64,000 nt of DNA from the IMG/VR virus record IMGVR_UViG_3300025636_000001, positions 52,878-116,877 of that record, one strand, 5' to 3'. How positions within the stretch are numbered: the stretch's first letter is position 1; every line of letters starts with the position of its first letter. Positions 53,056 to 59,366 of this stretch are shown piece after piece. The translations under genes were made by a program, and so were the position numbers. Under the pieces are notes generated by a model. That model was not told the origin of the DNA. It did not search any database and saw nothing but the letters and a program-made list of their open reading frames with translations. Origin of the DNA: a virus.

Positions 53056-53091
53056 GTATTACGATTCCACGCATTCAAAAAAAGAATATTA

Positions 53092-53376
53092 TTATTTTAT
53101 CATTTTATGTAGTGTAGCGCATTTTTCATATTCTTCAAATTCAGCAAACCAGTCTATCATAATCTCTATAGTTTCTTTGTTGAATCCTTCATCAATATCA
53201 TGCATGACAACAGTATAACTTTCATTGTTTTCTATGTCTTCAGCAAGTAGCTCTTCAAAACTTAATTTTTCTGTTAGTATTCTAAAAGAGTTATCATATG
53301 CTTTTTCAAGCATTTCGTCAGAAACATCTATATCTTCAATGCCATCTAAGTTATCCCAAAAATCGTCTTCACTCAT
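53092..53376 (-). CDS. Acidic small protein, 94 aa
   Basis: MSEDDFWDNLDGIEDIDVSD starts a strongly acidic protein (over a quarter Asp/Glu), with helical patches LEKAYDNSFRILTEKLSFEE and MIDWFAEFEEYEKCATLHKM. A promoter-like motif lies 25 bases upstream. Such acidic small phage proteins often act as DNA mimics or bind host factors, but nothing specific can be claimed. Confidence 0.75.
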   Translation of the reverse strand: MSEDDFWDNLDGIEDIDVSDEMLEKAYDNSFRILTEKLSFEELLAEDIENNESYTVVMHDIDEGFNKETIEIMIDWFAEFEEYEKCATLHKMIK

Positions 53377-53400
53377 AGTAATATTATTAGACCTTTATAA

Positions 53401-53414
53401 ATATAATATACAAA
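53401..53414 (-). promoter_or_regulatory. Late promoter-like motif before the 94-aa gene
   Basis: The minus strand reads TTTGTATATTATATT, a full core match to the recurring motif, 25 bases before the ATG at 53376. Confidence 0.58.
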
Positions 53415-53439
53415 ATATTTAGCATATTGTTACTTTATA

Positions 53440-53685
53440 CTATATATTGTCAAATACTTCTATTGTTTGTTTTATATATTCCTTTTGTTTATCCTCTAAA
53501 TAATTTATTTCTCTTTGTAAGTAATCTAATGCTTTGCGTAAGTCCTGTAACTCGTCATTCTTCTTACCTGCTCTTGCTACATACTTTAAAATATTACCTC
53601 TGTTAAAGTTAAGAGAGTAATCCTTACACACGTCTATAATATCGTAGTCCTTACCTGTTTCATAATGTAATTGTGTACTTCTCAT
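53440..53685 (-). CDS. DUF3310-family protein, 81 aa
   Basis: The family pattern is clear: LHYETGKDYDIIDVCKDYSL, NRGNILKYVARAGKKNDELQ and DLRKALDYLQREINYLED. DUF3310 proteins are common in phages and often called nucleotide kinases, but their activity is not settled. The start overlaps the end of the gene before it by four bases (ATGA). Confidence 0.88.
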   Translation of the reverse strand: MRSTQLHYETGKDYDIIDVCKDYSLNFNRGNILKYVARAGKKNDELQDLRKALDYLQREINYLEDKQKEYIKQTIEVFDNI

Positions 53686-54083
53686 AGTTTTTCTAATCTT
53701 TGTGTTAAAAGTTTAATTTTATCTTCTAAATCTTTCTTTTCTAATTTTTTATTTTCTTCTTCCTTTATTAAATGTTTTGCAACTTCATCATTAACCCAAC
53801 CCATTAACTGTTCATCATTAAAAGATAAAATTTGTTTTGGTATATATGAAAAATCATTAGTAGTATAGTCTTCATATGGTATTTGGTCATCATTAAAAAT
53901 ACAAATTTCATCTTTATCTATTCTAAAACTATAATGTTCTATAAAATAATCAAAACCTTGAATATAATAACAAGACATATTTCCTAATAAATCAGGATAA
54001 ATATCTTTATCATTTAAAATGTGTTCTTGTTCCGATATAAAATTTAATATCTCCCAAATTCTGTACAGGTCTAATGTTTTCAT
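53682..54083 (-). CDS. Small protein of unknown function, 133 aa
   Basis: First gene of the minus-strand block. MKTLDLYRIWEILNFISEQE leads an acidic, aromatic-rich protein with a C-terminal charged helix (HLIKEEENKKLEKKDLEDKI). It stops within the DUF3310 start (ATGA). No domain is recognised. Confidence 0.72.
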   Translation of the reverse strand: MKTLDLYRIWEILNFISEQEHILNDKDIYPDLLGNMSCYYIQGFDYFIEHYSFRIDKDEICIFNDDQIPYEDYTTNDFSYIPKQILSFNDEQLMGWVNDEVAKHLIKEEENKKLEKKDLEDKIKLLTQRLEKL

Positions 54084-54454
54084 AACCTCTATTCTATTAT
54101 ATTTTTTAGTTCTTTTGTTTCAATTTTATATAAAATAAAAGAGAGGCTTCGGGTCTTTCAAGGTTACTGACTAAGCCTGATTTTACCTATACCTACTGTT
54201 AACCTTTTTTCAGTATAGTCACCTTTATCAGTGGTGTGCTCGTTACAGCTTCACTACCTCTTTTTTATTTTTTCAAATATAGTAAATTTTTTATATCCCC
54301 CCAATTTTTAAATGTGATAACATACCCCCCCCGGTCCTGCTAAAGTTTTGTGTTTGGCATTGTTAGGAGGTGCTAGCTAAACCATTCCCCAGTAAAGTTC
54401 TGGGATAGTCTACCCCCCTAGAAGTGGTAGACAACATTTAAACATTTAAGCATT
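54084..54454. other. Divergent intergenic region with RNA folds and C-runs
   Basis: This 371-base gap separates the late minus block from the plus block and should hold promoters in both directions. It contains a structured element (54131-54272), two poly-C runs (54297-54303 and about 54326-54333), and two strong hairpins close to the plus gene: CCCAG/CTGGG (54388-54404) and GTCTACC/GGTAGAC (54408-54432). No ORF with a plausible start was found. It is also a candidate for an origin or control region, but AT-rich direct iterons were not seen. Confidence 0.6.
54131..54272 (+). ncRNA. Candidate structured RNA with 15-bp closing stem
   Basis: AAAATAAAAGAGAGG (54132-54146) pairs with CCTCTTTTTTATTTT (54257-54271) over 15 bp with one G-T pair. 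Inside lie smaller hairpins: CTT/AAG around 54147-54175, TACTG/CAGTA around 54194-54215 and CACC/GGTG (54220-54236). The 3' arm is a U-rich tract on the plus strand. The orientation is uncertain, because the outer stem is U-rich read either way. Confidence 0.5.
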
Positions 54455-54739
54455 ATGTATTTTTACAAATTCACACAGACAAAGAAAGGTATCGTGACTA
54501 GCACTGAACCACTAACAGGAATGAAGACTACAACCAAGATGATTGGTGGAGTAGAAGTAGAAGTGAGAGAGCAGGCTGGTGCACAAGGTGAAGTTAAATT
54601 TGGTTTTACTGCTATAAAGCCGGAATTAGCATCACAAATGAACGTGGCTGTTGGAGATGAGTTGCCATTGGAGATAACTGAGAAAGCAGTTGTTGACGGG
54701 AATGGTGAGGCTATTCCAAACTTGTTCTGGGCACATTAA
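54455..54739 (+). CDS. Small conserved early protein, copy A, 94 aa
   Basis: MYFYKFTQTKKGIVTSTEPL begins a compact beta-rich protein ending IPNLFWAH. It is closely related to the product of 54939-55229: both share the KFTQ start, GGVE..VR..(A/T)GA middle, FGFTA(I/V) and VGDELPLEIT blocks. I recall similar small proteins in other Bacteroidota phages but no named function. It is first in the plus block, with a hairpin leader, and is followed by a stem with a GAAA loop (54755-54778). The structured leader and position suggest high, early expression. Confidence 0.85.
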   Translation: MYFYKFTQTKKGIVTSTEPLTGMKTTTKMIGGVEVEVREQAGAQGEVKFGFTAIKPELASQMNVAVGDELPLEITEKAVVDGNGEAIPNLFWAH

Positions 54740-54754
54740 GCCAAGATCAAGAAC

Positions 54755-54778
54755 AGAGAGGTGGGAAACCATCTCTCT
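54755..54778 (+). terminator. Ten-bp hairpin with GAAA loop after copy A
   Basis: AGAGAGGTGG pairs with CCATCTCTCT around a GAAA tetraloop. There is no following T-run, so it may be an mRNA 3'-end stabiliser or an attenuator rather than a full terminator. Confidence 0.55.
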
Positions 54779-54789
54779 TGCTCACCATG

Positions 54790-54904
54790 TTGCATTCACT
54801 AGTTAGTGGACTAAACTTTTCCCTAGCTGTGCTTTGCAATTGCATTCACTAGTTAGCATACTGCAACATGTGGCTATTAAACTTTTCCCCAGCCACATCT
54901 TGCA
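54790..54904 (+). promoter_or_regulatory. Repeated leader element before copy B
   Basis: TTGCATTCACTAGTTAG occurs twice 50 bases apart (54790-54806, 54840-54856). TAAACTTTTCCC(T/C)AGC occurs at 54812-54827 and 54878-54893, and a variant TAAACCATTCCCCAG at 54378-54392 upstream of copy A. The second copy sits in the loop of a stem of 5 plus 8 bp (54862-54875 with 54891-54904) with a single C-C mismatch. The element is thus conserved, repeated and placed in a loop, as expected for a protein- or RNA-recognised control site. Confidence 0.65.
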
Positions 54905-54938
54905 ATTATTATTAATTCATATAAAAAACAAAACAATT

Positions 54939-55229
54939 ATGGCTTACTTTTTTAAATTCACTCAGTCTGGTAAAGGTATAGTAACCAGCTCTGAGCCGTT
55001 GAACCAAACAATGGAAACAAAAAATATTGGTGGTGTTGAAACTCAAGTACGCGTACAAACAGGTGCTGCGTCTGGAGAAATTACATTTGGCTTTACCGCT
55101 GTTAGTCCAGAGGTATCTAGTCAAATGCAAGTAGCAGTGGGAGATGAACTTCCACTAGAGATCACAGGGAAACCAGTGATTGACAACACTACAGGTGAGG
55201 CTGTGCCTAACTTATTCTGGGCACACTAA
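54939..55229 (+). CDS. Small conserved early protein, copy B, 96 aa
   Basis: The ATG at 54939 (MAYFFKFTQSGKGIVTSSEP) matches the start of copy A, so farther upstream in-frame starts are rejected. It shares about half its residues with copy A, including the AVGDELPLEIT block and final PNLFWAH. A strong terminator follows (55237-55275). No domain is recognised; small beta proteins of this sort could bind nucleic acid, which is a guess. Confidence 0.85.
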   Translation: MAYFFKFTQSGKGIVTSSEPLNQTMETKNIGGVETQVRVQTGAASGEITFGFTAVSPEVSSQMQVAVGDELPLEITGKPVIDNTTGEAVPNLFWAH

Positions 55230-55236
55230 GATAATT

Positions 55237-55275
55237 GGTGGGGATGTAACAATCCTCACCATTTTATTCTTTTTA
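55237..55275 (+). terminator. Intrinsic terminator after copy B
   Basis: GGTGGGGAT pairs with ATCCTCACC (9 bp, one G-T) at 55237-55260, followed by a T-rich tract (ATTTTATTCTTTTT). Confidence 0.88.
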
Positions 55276-55559
55276 ATGCATAAACTATTTATTTCTGTGT
55301 GTTAAGTAGAGAAGGTGTGTCATCATACACCATATTCTTTACCTTCACACTCACTATAATTTTTATTATGCCGTATATATATTTATATAGCTATAAAACA
55401 TACACATGCACTCAACTTGCACTCAATCTATAATCATAATTAGTATTGTCTCTCTCTATATGTTTCTTTATAAGAGAAGTATACTATTACCCGCAATATC
55501 AAAACAATTACAAACAATTATTAATAAACTAAAGCTGGAGAGCATTGTACTAAAACATT
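55276..55559 (+). other. Non-coding stretch with a long imperfect hairpin
   Basis: Between copy B's terminator and the 86-residue gene there are about 280 bases without a convincing gene. A long imperfect stem runs from 55297 to 55350 (GTGTG/CACAC, GAGAA/TTCTT, GGTGT/ACACC). Downstream is an AT-rich stretch (about 55355-55400) that could hold a promoter. A 64-codon ORF at 55406-55600 with a hydrophobic N-terminus is possible but not convincing. Confidence 0.5.
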
Positions 55560-55820
55560 ATGGACATAAAGATTATAAGACTTATTACTACACGTTATGA
55601 TTATGATGTATTACCTGTAGTTAAAAAAAATATTATAGGTGTTGTCAATGTAGATGAAGATATCACTGACTTGGTAGATTTGTATCATGAAAAACATAGA
55701 ATGACGTGGGATAGTCCTGATACACCTGAAGAATATAAAGGTATGTGTGAAGAGGAAATACGGACAGAGATAGTAAAAGTATCTACTGTACAAGAATTAA
55801 TAACTGAATATAACTCCTAA
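55560..55820 (+). CDS. Small protein of unknown function, 86 aa
   Basis: MDIKIIRLITTRYDYDVLPV starts a soluble, acidic protein with a C-terminal helix (EIRTEIVKVSTVQELITEYN). It is followed at once by a stable structured element (55821-55902). No family recognised. Confidence 0.68.
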   Translation: MDIKIIRLITTRYDYDVLPVVKKNIIGVVNVDEDITDLVDLYHEKHRMTWDSPDTPEEYKGMCEEEIRTEIVKVSTVQELITEYNS

Positions 55821-55902
55821 GTATAACTAGAGAGATGAGTCAAGCAATACCACTTACTATTCTGAAATAGTGTAAGCCATAGGATAAGCACTCTAGTTAT
55901 AT
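55821..55902 (+). ncRNA. Candidate structured RNA element with perfect 11-bp stem
   Basis: TATAACTAGAG (55822-55832) pairs perfectly with CTCTAGTTATA (55891-55901). Inside, ACTATT (55856-55861) pairs with AATAGT (55866-55871) around a CTGA loop, extended by CTT/AAG. The element fills the gap between two genes and ends 19 bases before the next ATG. It could be a leader switch or a processed small RNA. Confidence 0.5.
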
Positions 55903-55920
55903 ATTTTAAAACTAATAACC

Positions 55921-56112
55921 ATGTTTTACTCAGAAGAATCAGAAAAAATATCAGAAGTTAAAATATTAAAATCAGCAGCAGGATATTACATAGGTTACTT
56001 GTACTTTGATACAGATATGAAAGTATGGTTACCTTATGATAGAATATCTGGCTACTATGCAACCAAAGAAGATGCAGCTGAAGACTTACCTTCATTTATA
56101 GAAGAAGCATAA
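55921..56112 (+). CDS. Small protein of unknown function, 63 aa
   Basis: MFYSEESEKISEVKILKSAA leads a protein with a compact beta pattern (GYYIGYLYFDTDMKVWLPYD) and an acidic helical end (YATKEDAAEDLPSFIEEA). This looks like a small conserved phage domain with a strand-strand-helix layout. Function unknown. Intergenic spacing and AT-rich leader are like the neighbours. Confidence 0.72.
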   Translation: MFYSEESEKISEVKILKSAAGYYIGYLYFDTDMKVWLPYDRISGYYATKEDAAEDLPSFIEEA

Positions 56113-56136
56113 ACTATTTACTTAAAACTTAAAATC

Positions 56137-56319
56137 ATGAAAAAAATAACTTATTACTTTTTCCTATTAGCATCACTATACTTGTCATTCCAATTATTCA
56201 GGGTTGCTTATATAGAATTTACTAAGGATAATATATTAACAACAATACTATTTGCTGTACTAGCATTAGCAACAACACAAATTCCTTCAATATTAAAACC
56301 ACATAAACCTAATTCGTAA
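56137..56319 (+). CDS. Small two-helix membrane protein, 60 aa
   Basis: Two hydrophobic segments (ITYYFFLLASLYLSFQLFRV and ILTTILFAVLALATTQIPSI) suggest two membrane passes with a short charged loop. It could be a holin-like or superinfection-related membrane protein, but in this early-type region a host-membrane modifier is equally likely. Only 4 bases separate it from the ParB-like gene. Confidence 0.7.
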   Translation: MKKITYYFFLLASLYLSFQLFRVAYIEFTKDNILTTILFAVLALATTQIPSILKPHKPNS

Positions 56320-56323
56320 TCAA

Positions 56324-57043
56324 ATGAAACACATTAAATCTAAAACCAGTAAGAACTACAGCATGTTTAGTTTACTTCCAATGAATCGTGAAATAAATCC
56401 TAAGCATGTTGAGAAAATGTTAATGTCACTTAATACAGTAGGCTGTATTCGTGATGTAATTGTAGTTACAACCAAAGCCTTTGAAGGTGTAAAGAAGAAC
56501 TACATCATAGATGGTCAACATCTATACACTGCCTTAGTTCGTGAAAACTTACCTATATCATACAGAACTCTTAATATTACAAGCGTTGATGATATTATAA
56601 AAACTATGGCAGGTCTTAATAACTCAAGTAAATCTTGGGGTCTTATTGATTATGTTAATGCTTATAAAGTAGTTAACAATGATTACATGAAGCTCTTAAA
56701 GTATATCAACATGTATAACTTAGAAGCATCAATGATTGCTATGATAGCAACAAGTAATCCTACACCAGGAAGAATCGGCAAACTTATTAAAGAAGGAGAC
56801 TTTGTTATCACTAACTCTAAGACAGAGGCTATGTGTAAAGAATTCTCTGATATCTTTATTAAGATAGGCAAAGCAGACAGATGGGTGAAGTTTAACTTCT
56901 TATCAGTCTTCATGTCAGTTTATGGTAAATATAATCATAAAAAAGCTTTAGTTAGTTTAGATAAACATCTACCTACAATCAAAGCAATGTCTGATCAGCA
57001 TTATGCATCTGAGTTTATAAGAAAGAAAATATTCAATGCATAA
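56324..57043 (+). CDS. ParB/Srx-fold protein, 239 aa
   Basis: The N-terminal 90 residues have ParB/sulfiredoxin-like features: LLPMNREINPKHVEKMLMSL, then IRDVIVV and YIIDGQHLYTALVRENLPIS (the DGQH block). The remainder is helical with a KVVNNDYMKLLKYINMYNLE segment and basic end. ParB-like proteins may bind or nick DNA and hydrolyse CTP; the phage member could be a nuclease or transcription factor. Activity cannot be determined from sequence. Confidence 0.8.
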   Translation: MKHIKSKTSKNYSMFSLLPMNREINPKHVEKMLMSLNTVGCIRDVIVVTTKAFEGVKKNYIIDGQHLYTALVRENLPISYRTLNITSVDDIIKTMAGLNNSSKSWGLIDYVNAYKVVNNDYMKLLKYINMYNLEASMIAMIATSNPTPGRIGKLIKEGDFVITNSKTEAMCKEFSDIFIKIGKADRWVKFNFLSVFMSVYGKYNHKKALVSLDKHLPTIKAMSDQHYASEFIRKKIFNA

Positions 57044-57059
57044 ACTAATATAAAACAAA

Positions 57060-57269
57060 ATGAAAAACACTAAAGTATTTCTTATATCAACTTTGGTACT
57101 AATAATCACATTTATCCTTATAACCACATTAGCGTGGTGGGTTTCAGAATCTATGACATGGAAAGCATGTATGACACATGGCTTTACCATAGTTACTATG
57201 ATTTTTTTAGGATGGATACCAGCTGTAATAGTTGGCTGTGATTATGAAGACTATTTAAATAACAAATAA
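57060..57269 (+). CDS. Small two-helix membrane protein, 69 aa
   Basis: Segments VFLISTLVLIITFILITTLA and GFTIVTMIFLGWIPAVIVGC are hydrophobic; the loop has WWVSESMTWKACMTH and the end is charged (DYEDYLNNK). It begins 16 bases after the ParB-like gene. Unknown membrane role. Confidence 0.7.
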   Translation: MKNTKVFLISTLVLIITFILITTLAWWVSESMTWKACMTHGFTIVTMIFLGWIPAVIVGCDYEDYLNNK

Positions 57270-57270
57270 C

Positions 57271-57555
57271 ATGCGTATATACATTAATAACCCAGAATCG
57301 TTTGCCTATAATGGAGGCAAAGTCGTAATCAAACTAAACACCGTGAATTATAATTCTTTAATTCGTGATCACTTAGGTGATTATAAAACCGTAAAAGAAA
57401 GTTCATTAACAGGAATTACCTTAGATGAACTCAAAGAAGAACTAATGAGTAATGCTATACTACGTGAAGCAGCAGTAAGTGATAACCTAATAGAAGTTGG
57501 GGACTATCACAATGATGATAACAACTATATGAGTTACATGTCATCATACTCATAG
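57271..57555 (+). CDS. Small protein of unknown function, 94 aa
   Basis: MRIYINNPESFAYNGGKVVI starts one base after the preceding stop. A middle with LTGITLDELKEELMSNAILR is helical and the tail is Asp/Asn/Tyr/Ser-rich (YHNDDNNYMSYMSSYS). It is followed by a terminator. No family recognised. Confidence 0.7.
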   Translation: MRIYINNPESFAYNGGKVVIKLNTVNYNSLIRDHLGDYKTVKESSLTGITLDELKEELMSNAILREAAVSDNLIEVGDYHNDDNNYMSYMSSYS

Positions 57556-57564
57556 TAAAAAAAT

Positions 57565-57596
57565 AGAGATGGGATTTTATTATTCCATCTCTTTTA
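57565..57596 (+). terminator. Intrinsic terminator after the 94-aa gene
   Basis: AGAGATGG pairs with CCATCTCT (8 bp) followed by TTTT. It lies 10 bases after the stop at 57555. Confidence 0.85.
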
Positions 57597-57625
57597 ATAT
57601 CTTTACTAGTCTAAATAATAATATT

Positions 57626-57778
57626 ATGGATACTAAAGAATGTACTTACACTTACTTTAAGGATGGATATGAAATGATTACTCCATCTTTAGATCATGCA
57701 ATAGAAAGAACAGATCAAAAAAAAATAAAATGTAAATGCTCTGATGATAAGGAGTATAAAATTATAGAGTTAAAATGA
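57626..57778 (+). CDS. Small basic-acidic protein, 50 aa
   Basis: The ATG at 57626 (MDTKECTYTYFKDGYEMITP) is preferred, since the upstream in-frame start lies within the terminator. It has three Cys, including CKC, and ends EYKIIELK. Its stop overlaps the next start (ATGA). Confidence 0.6.
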   Translation: MDTKECTYTYFKDGYEMITPSLDHAIERTDQKKIKCKCSDDKEYKIIELK

Positions 57779-57891
57779 AACAACTAACAACCATATTAAA
57801 TTTTACAGTAGCACTTTTTTTAGCTACTCTATTATTATTTGCTGTTACTGGGATAGTAACTGCAATATATTATTTATTTACAAACTTATAA
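57775..57891 (+). CDS. Small single-pass membrane peptide, 38 aa
   Basis: This 38-codon gene reads MKQLTTILNFTVALFLATLL, then FAVTGIVTAIYYLFTNL: one or two hydrophobic segments. The start overlaps the stop of the gene before it (ATGA), a strong sign that it is translated. It is in the size range of phage holin or toxin-like peptides; nothing more can be said. Confidence 0.65.
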   Translation: MKQLTTILNFTVALFLATLLLFAVTGIVTAIYYLFTNL

Positions 57892-57903
57892 AAACATTAA
57901 ACC

Positions 57904-58029
57904 ATGAAGAAAATTAAATTTCACATTCAATTTGCAGAATTTGTAGGACTAGGTCTTGCATATCAACCAGGGACATTTGCAATCCTAATACCATTTGCAA
58001 TGATAGAGATATCATGGAAAAGAAGATAA
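57904..58029 (+). CDS. Small hydrophobic peptide, 41 aa
   Basis: A 41-codon gene begins MKKIKFHIQFAEFVGLGLAY and continues through a hydrophobic AILIPFAMIEIS to a basic end (WKRR). It follows the membrane peptide by 12 bases and overlaps the next gene by 16, in one direction. Likely membrane-associated. Confidence 0.6.
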   Translation: MKKIKFHIQFAEFVGLGLAYQPGTFAILIPFAMIEISWKRR

Positions 58030-58598
58030 GACAACAGTTAGATCTAAAAGTAAAAGAAAGAGCTTTAAAAGATTACTTACATGTAAATATCTTGAAATCA
58101 CAACAAGGTAAGTTGTTTAAAGGACATAGAGTAAACATAAGTTATGATGAGGGTGAAGGTAGACAGTATATAACTTTTATGAATAGGTACTATAATTCTG
58201 TAGTACTTAACAAGTATGACTTTACAACAGGTATGTCAAGGATAATTGTATCGGTGACTGCACCTATGACAAAGTATCTTGAAAGATTTTTCAATAACAT
58301 TACTGATAACGGTAAACTGGAGATCAGTTCTGTTGAGATAAATGATATTCATAAGAATTATAACAGAATTGATATGTATGGAGGATTCATGGAGTTGCAG
58401 TATTGTGTATTTATAGATCGTTTTACCGCATTCAATCATGAAAACAATATAGAACTATGCAATGAGGCAAAAAGACGTCTTAAAACGTTTAAATCAATAA
58501 TCCGTGAAAATGGAGATGATCTTGACTTTTGCAAAAGGGTCACATATGTAGACCATTACTTTGCCAAAGTTTATATAAGTGAATCACTATATACATAA
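58014..58598 (+). CDS. Protein of unknown function, 194 aa
   Basis: MEKKIRQQLDLKVKERALKD starts with basic helices, followed by beta-rich sequence (HRVNISYDEGEGRQYITFMN, SRIIVSVTAPMTKYLERFF). The C-terminal half has a Cys-containing helix (FKSIIRENGDDLDFCKRV). No family recognised. After its stop lies a direct repeat. Confidence 0.7.
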   Translation: MEKKIRQQLDLKVKERALKDYLHVNILKSQQGKLFKGHRVNISYDEGEGRQYITFMNRYYNSVVLNKYDFTTGMSRIIVSVTAPMTKYLERFFNNITDNGKLEISSVEINDIHKNYNRIDMYGGFMELQYCVFIDRFTAFNHENNIELCNEAKRRLKTFKSIIRENGDDLDFCKRVTYVDHYFAKVYISESLYT

Positions 58599-58605
58599 AA
58601 AAAAG

Positions 58606-58683
58606 GAAACTATAGTTACCCCTAACAGTACCAGTATACTAATAGAGTATATTACTATAAGGGAAAAAGAAACTATAGTTACC
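58606..58683. repeat. Direct repeat GAAACTATAGTTACC with palindromic core
   Basis: The 15-mer occurs at 58606-58620 and 58669-58683 (period 63). Its core AACTATAGTT is a perfect palindrome. The pair lies in the 116-base gap before the 164-residue gene, so it may be a pair of regulator-binding sites. Confidence 0.6.
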
Positions 58684-58714
58684 TTTTTACATAACCTTTT
58701 AATACAGTAACAGT

Positions 58715-59209
58715 ATGGATGATAAAACCAGATATAAAATATTCAAGAAAGGATTAGAGAATAAATCAAAAAATAAAGATCTTGTACTGTCTATAATGTT
58801 TAAGAACATTACTTCTAATACATCAGATTACTTACTTGATTTACTATATAGTGATGAAGAAGCAACCGTATTTAGGAAAGGAGACTATATTAAAACACCA
58901 ATTGAAGCATATCATGCCAGAACATATTTTAACTATGATACATTGCTTGAAATGGGTTTAATATGTGTAGAGACATATTCTGTTTATGGTTATATAGTTG
59001 ATGACGGTAGTTGGGGTAATGATTTTGACCCTCATTATGGCCAAATGAAAGTAGATTTATTATATCATGATGATGATGGTAATATATTTAAACATCAAAC
59101 TACTCTAAATACTACAAGTTTAACTAGAGTAAATAAAAAAGATATAAAACATTTTAAATTTACTAAAAATGGCACTAATAAACCATCACCTATTAAGAAA
59201 GGAAATTAA
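58715..59209 (+). CDS. Protein of unknown function, 164 aa
   Basis: MDDKTRYKIFKKGLENKSKN starts a protein with beta-rich ETYSVYGYIVDDGSWGNDFD and a YDTLLEMG helix. The C-terminal 15 residues are basic. The end overlaps a second ORF in another frame by 41 bases. No family recognised. Confidence 0.7.
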   Translation: MDDKTRYKIFKKGLENKSKNKDLVLSIMFKNITSNTSDYLLDLLYSDEEATVFRKGDYIKTPIEAYHARTYFNYDTLLEMGLICVETYSVYGYIVDDGSWGNDFDPHYGQMKVDLLYHDDDGNIFKHQTTLNTTSLTRVNKKDIKHFKFTKNGTNKPSPIKKGN

Positions 59210-59366
59210 GAATTGGGGTACACTAAAAAGAATGTACTCAAGACAAGTACATAGCTTTGGAAGTTATATGAATAAAAAATATCATTTTAATAATGATAAA
59301 CTAGTTGAAACTATTAGTAGTATATCAGCTATTAAAATAATTCTTGAAAGACATGTCAAATATTAA
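59169..59366 (+). CDS. Small basic ORF, 65 aa
   Basis: MALINHHLLRKEIKNWGTLK begins inside the preceding gene and runs to overlap the next by 14 bases. It is basic with a helical C-terminus (VETISSISAIKIILERHVKY). Without it there would be a 143-base gap, which supports it; the long overlap argues against. Tentative. Confidence 0.5.
   Translation: MALINHHLLRKEIKNWGTLKRMYSRQVHSFGSYMNKKYHFNNDKLVETISSISAIKIILERHVKY

Noticed and set aside
54300-54440. Possible tRNA-like folding upstream of the early block (CCCAG/CTGGG and GTCTACC/GGTAGAC stems)
   Set aside because: No acceptor stem, no TTCGA-type loop and no anticodon arm in correct spacing.
55406-55600. 64-codon ORF with a hydrophobic N-terminus
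   Set aside because: No typical leader, overlaps the better-supported 86-residue gene, and composition is close to random AT-rich sequence. Left as a remark in the intergenic entry.
55831-55875. Hammerhead ribozyme resemblance (GATGAGTC near a CTGAAA segment)
   Set aside because: The conserved CUGAUGA core and GAAA are not present in the needed order; only partial matches.
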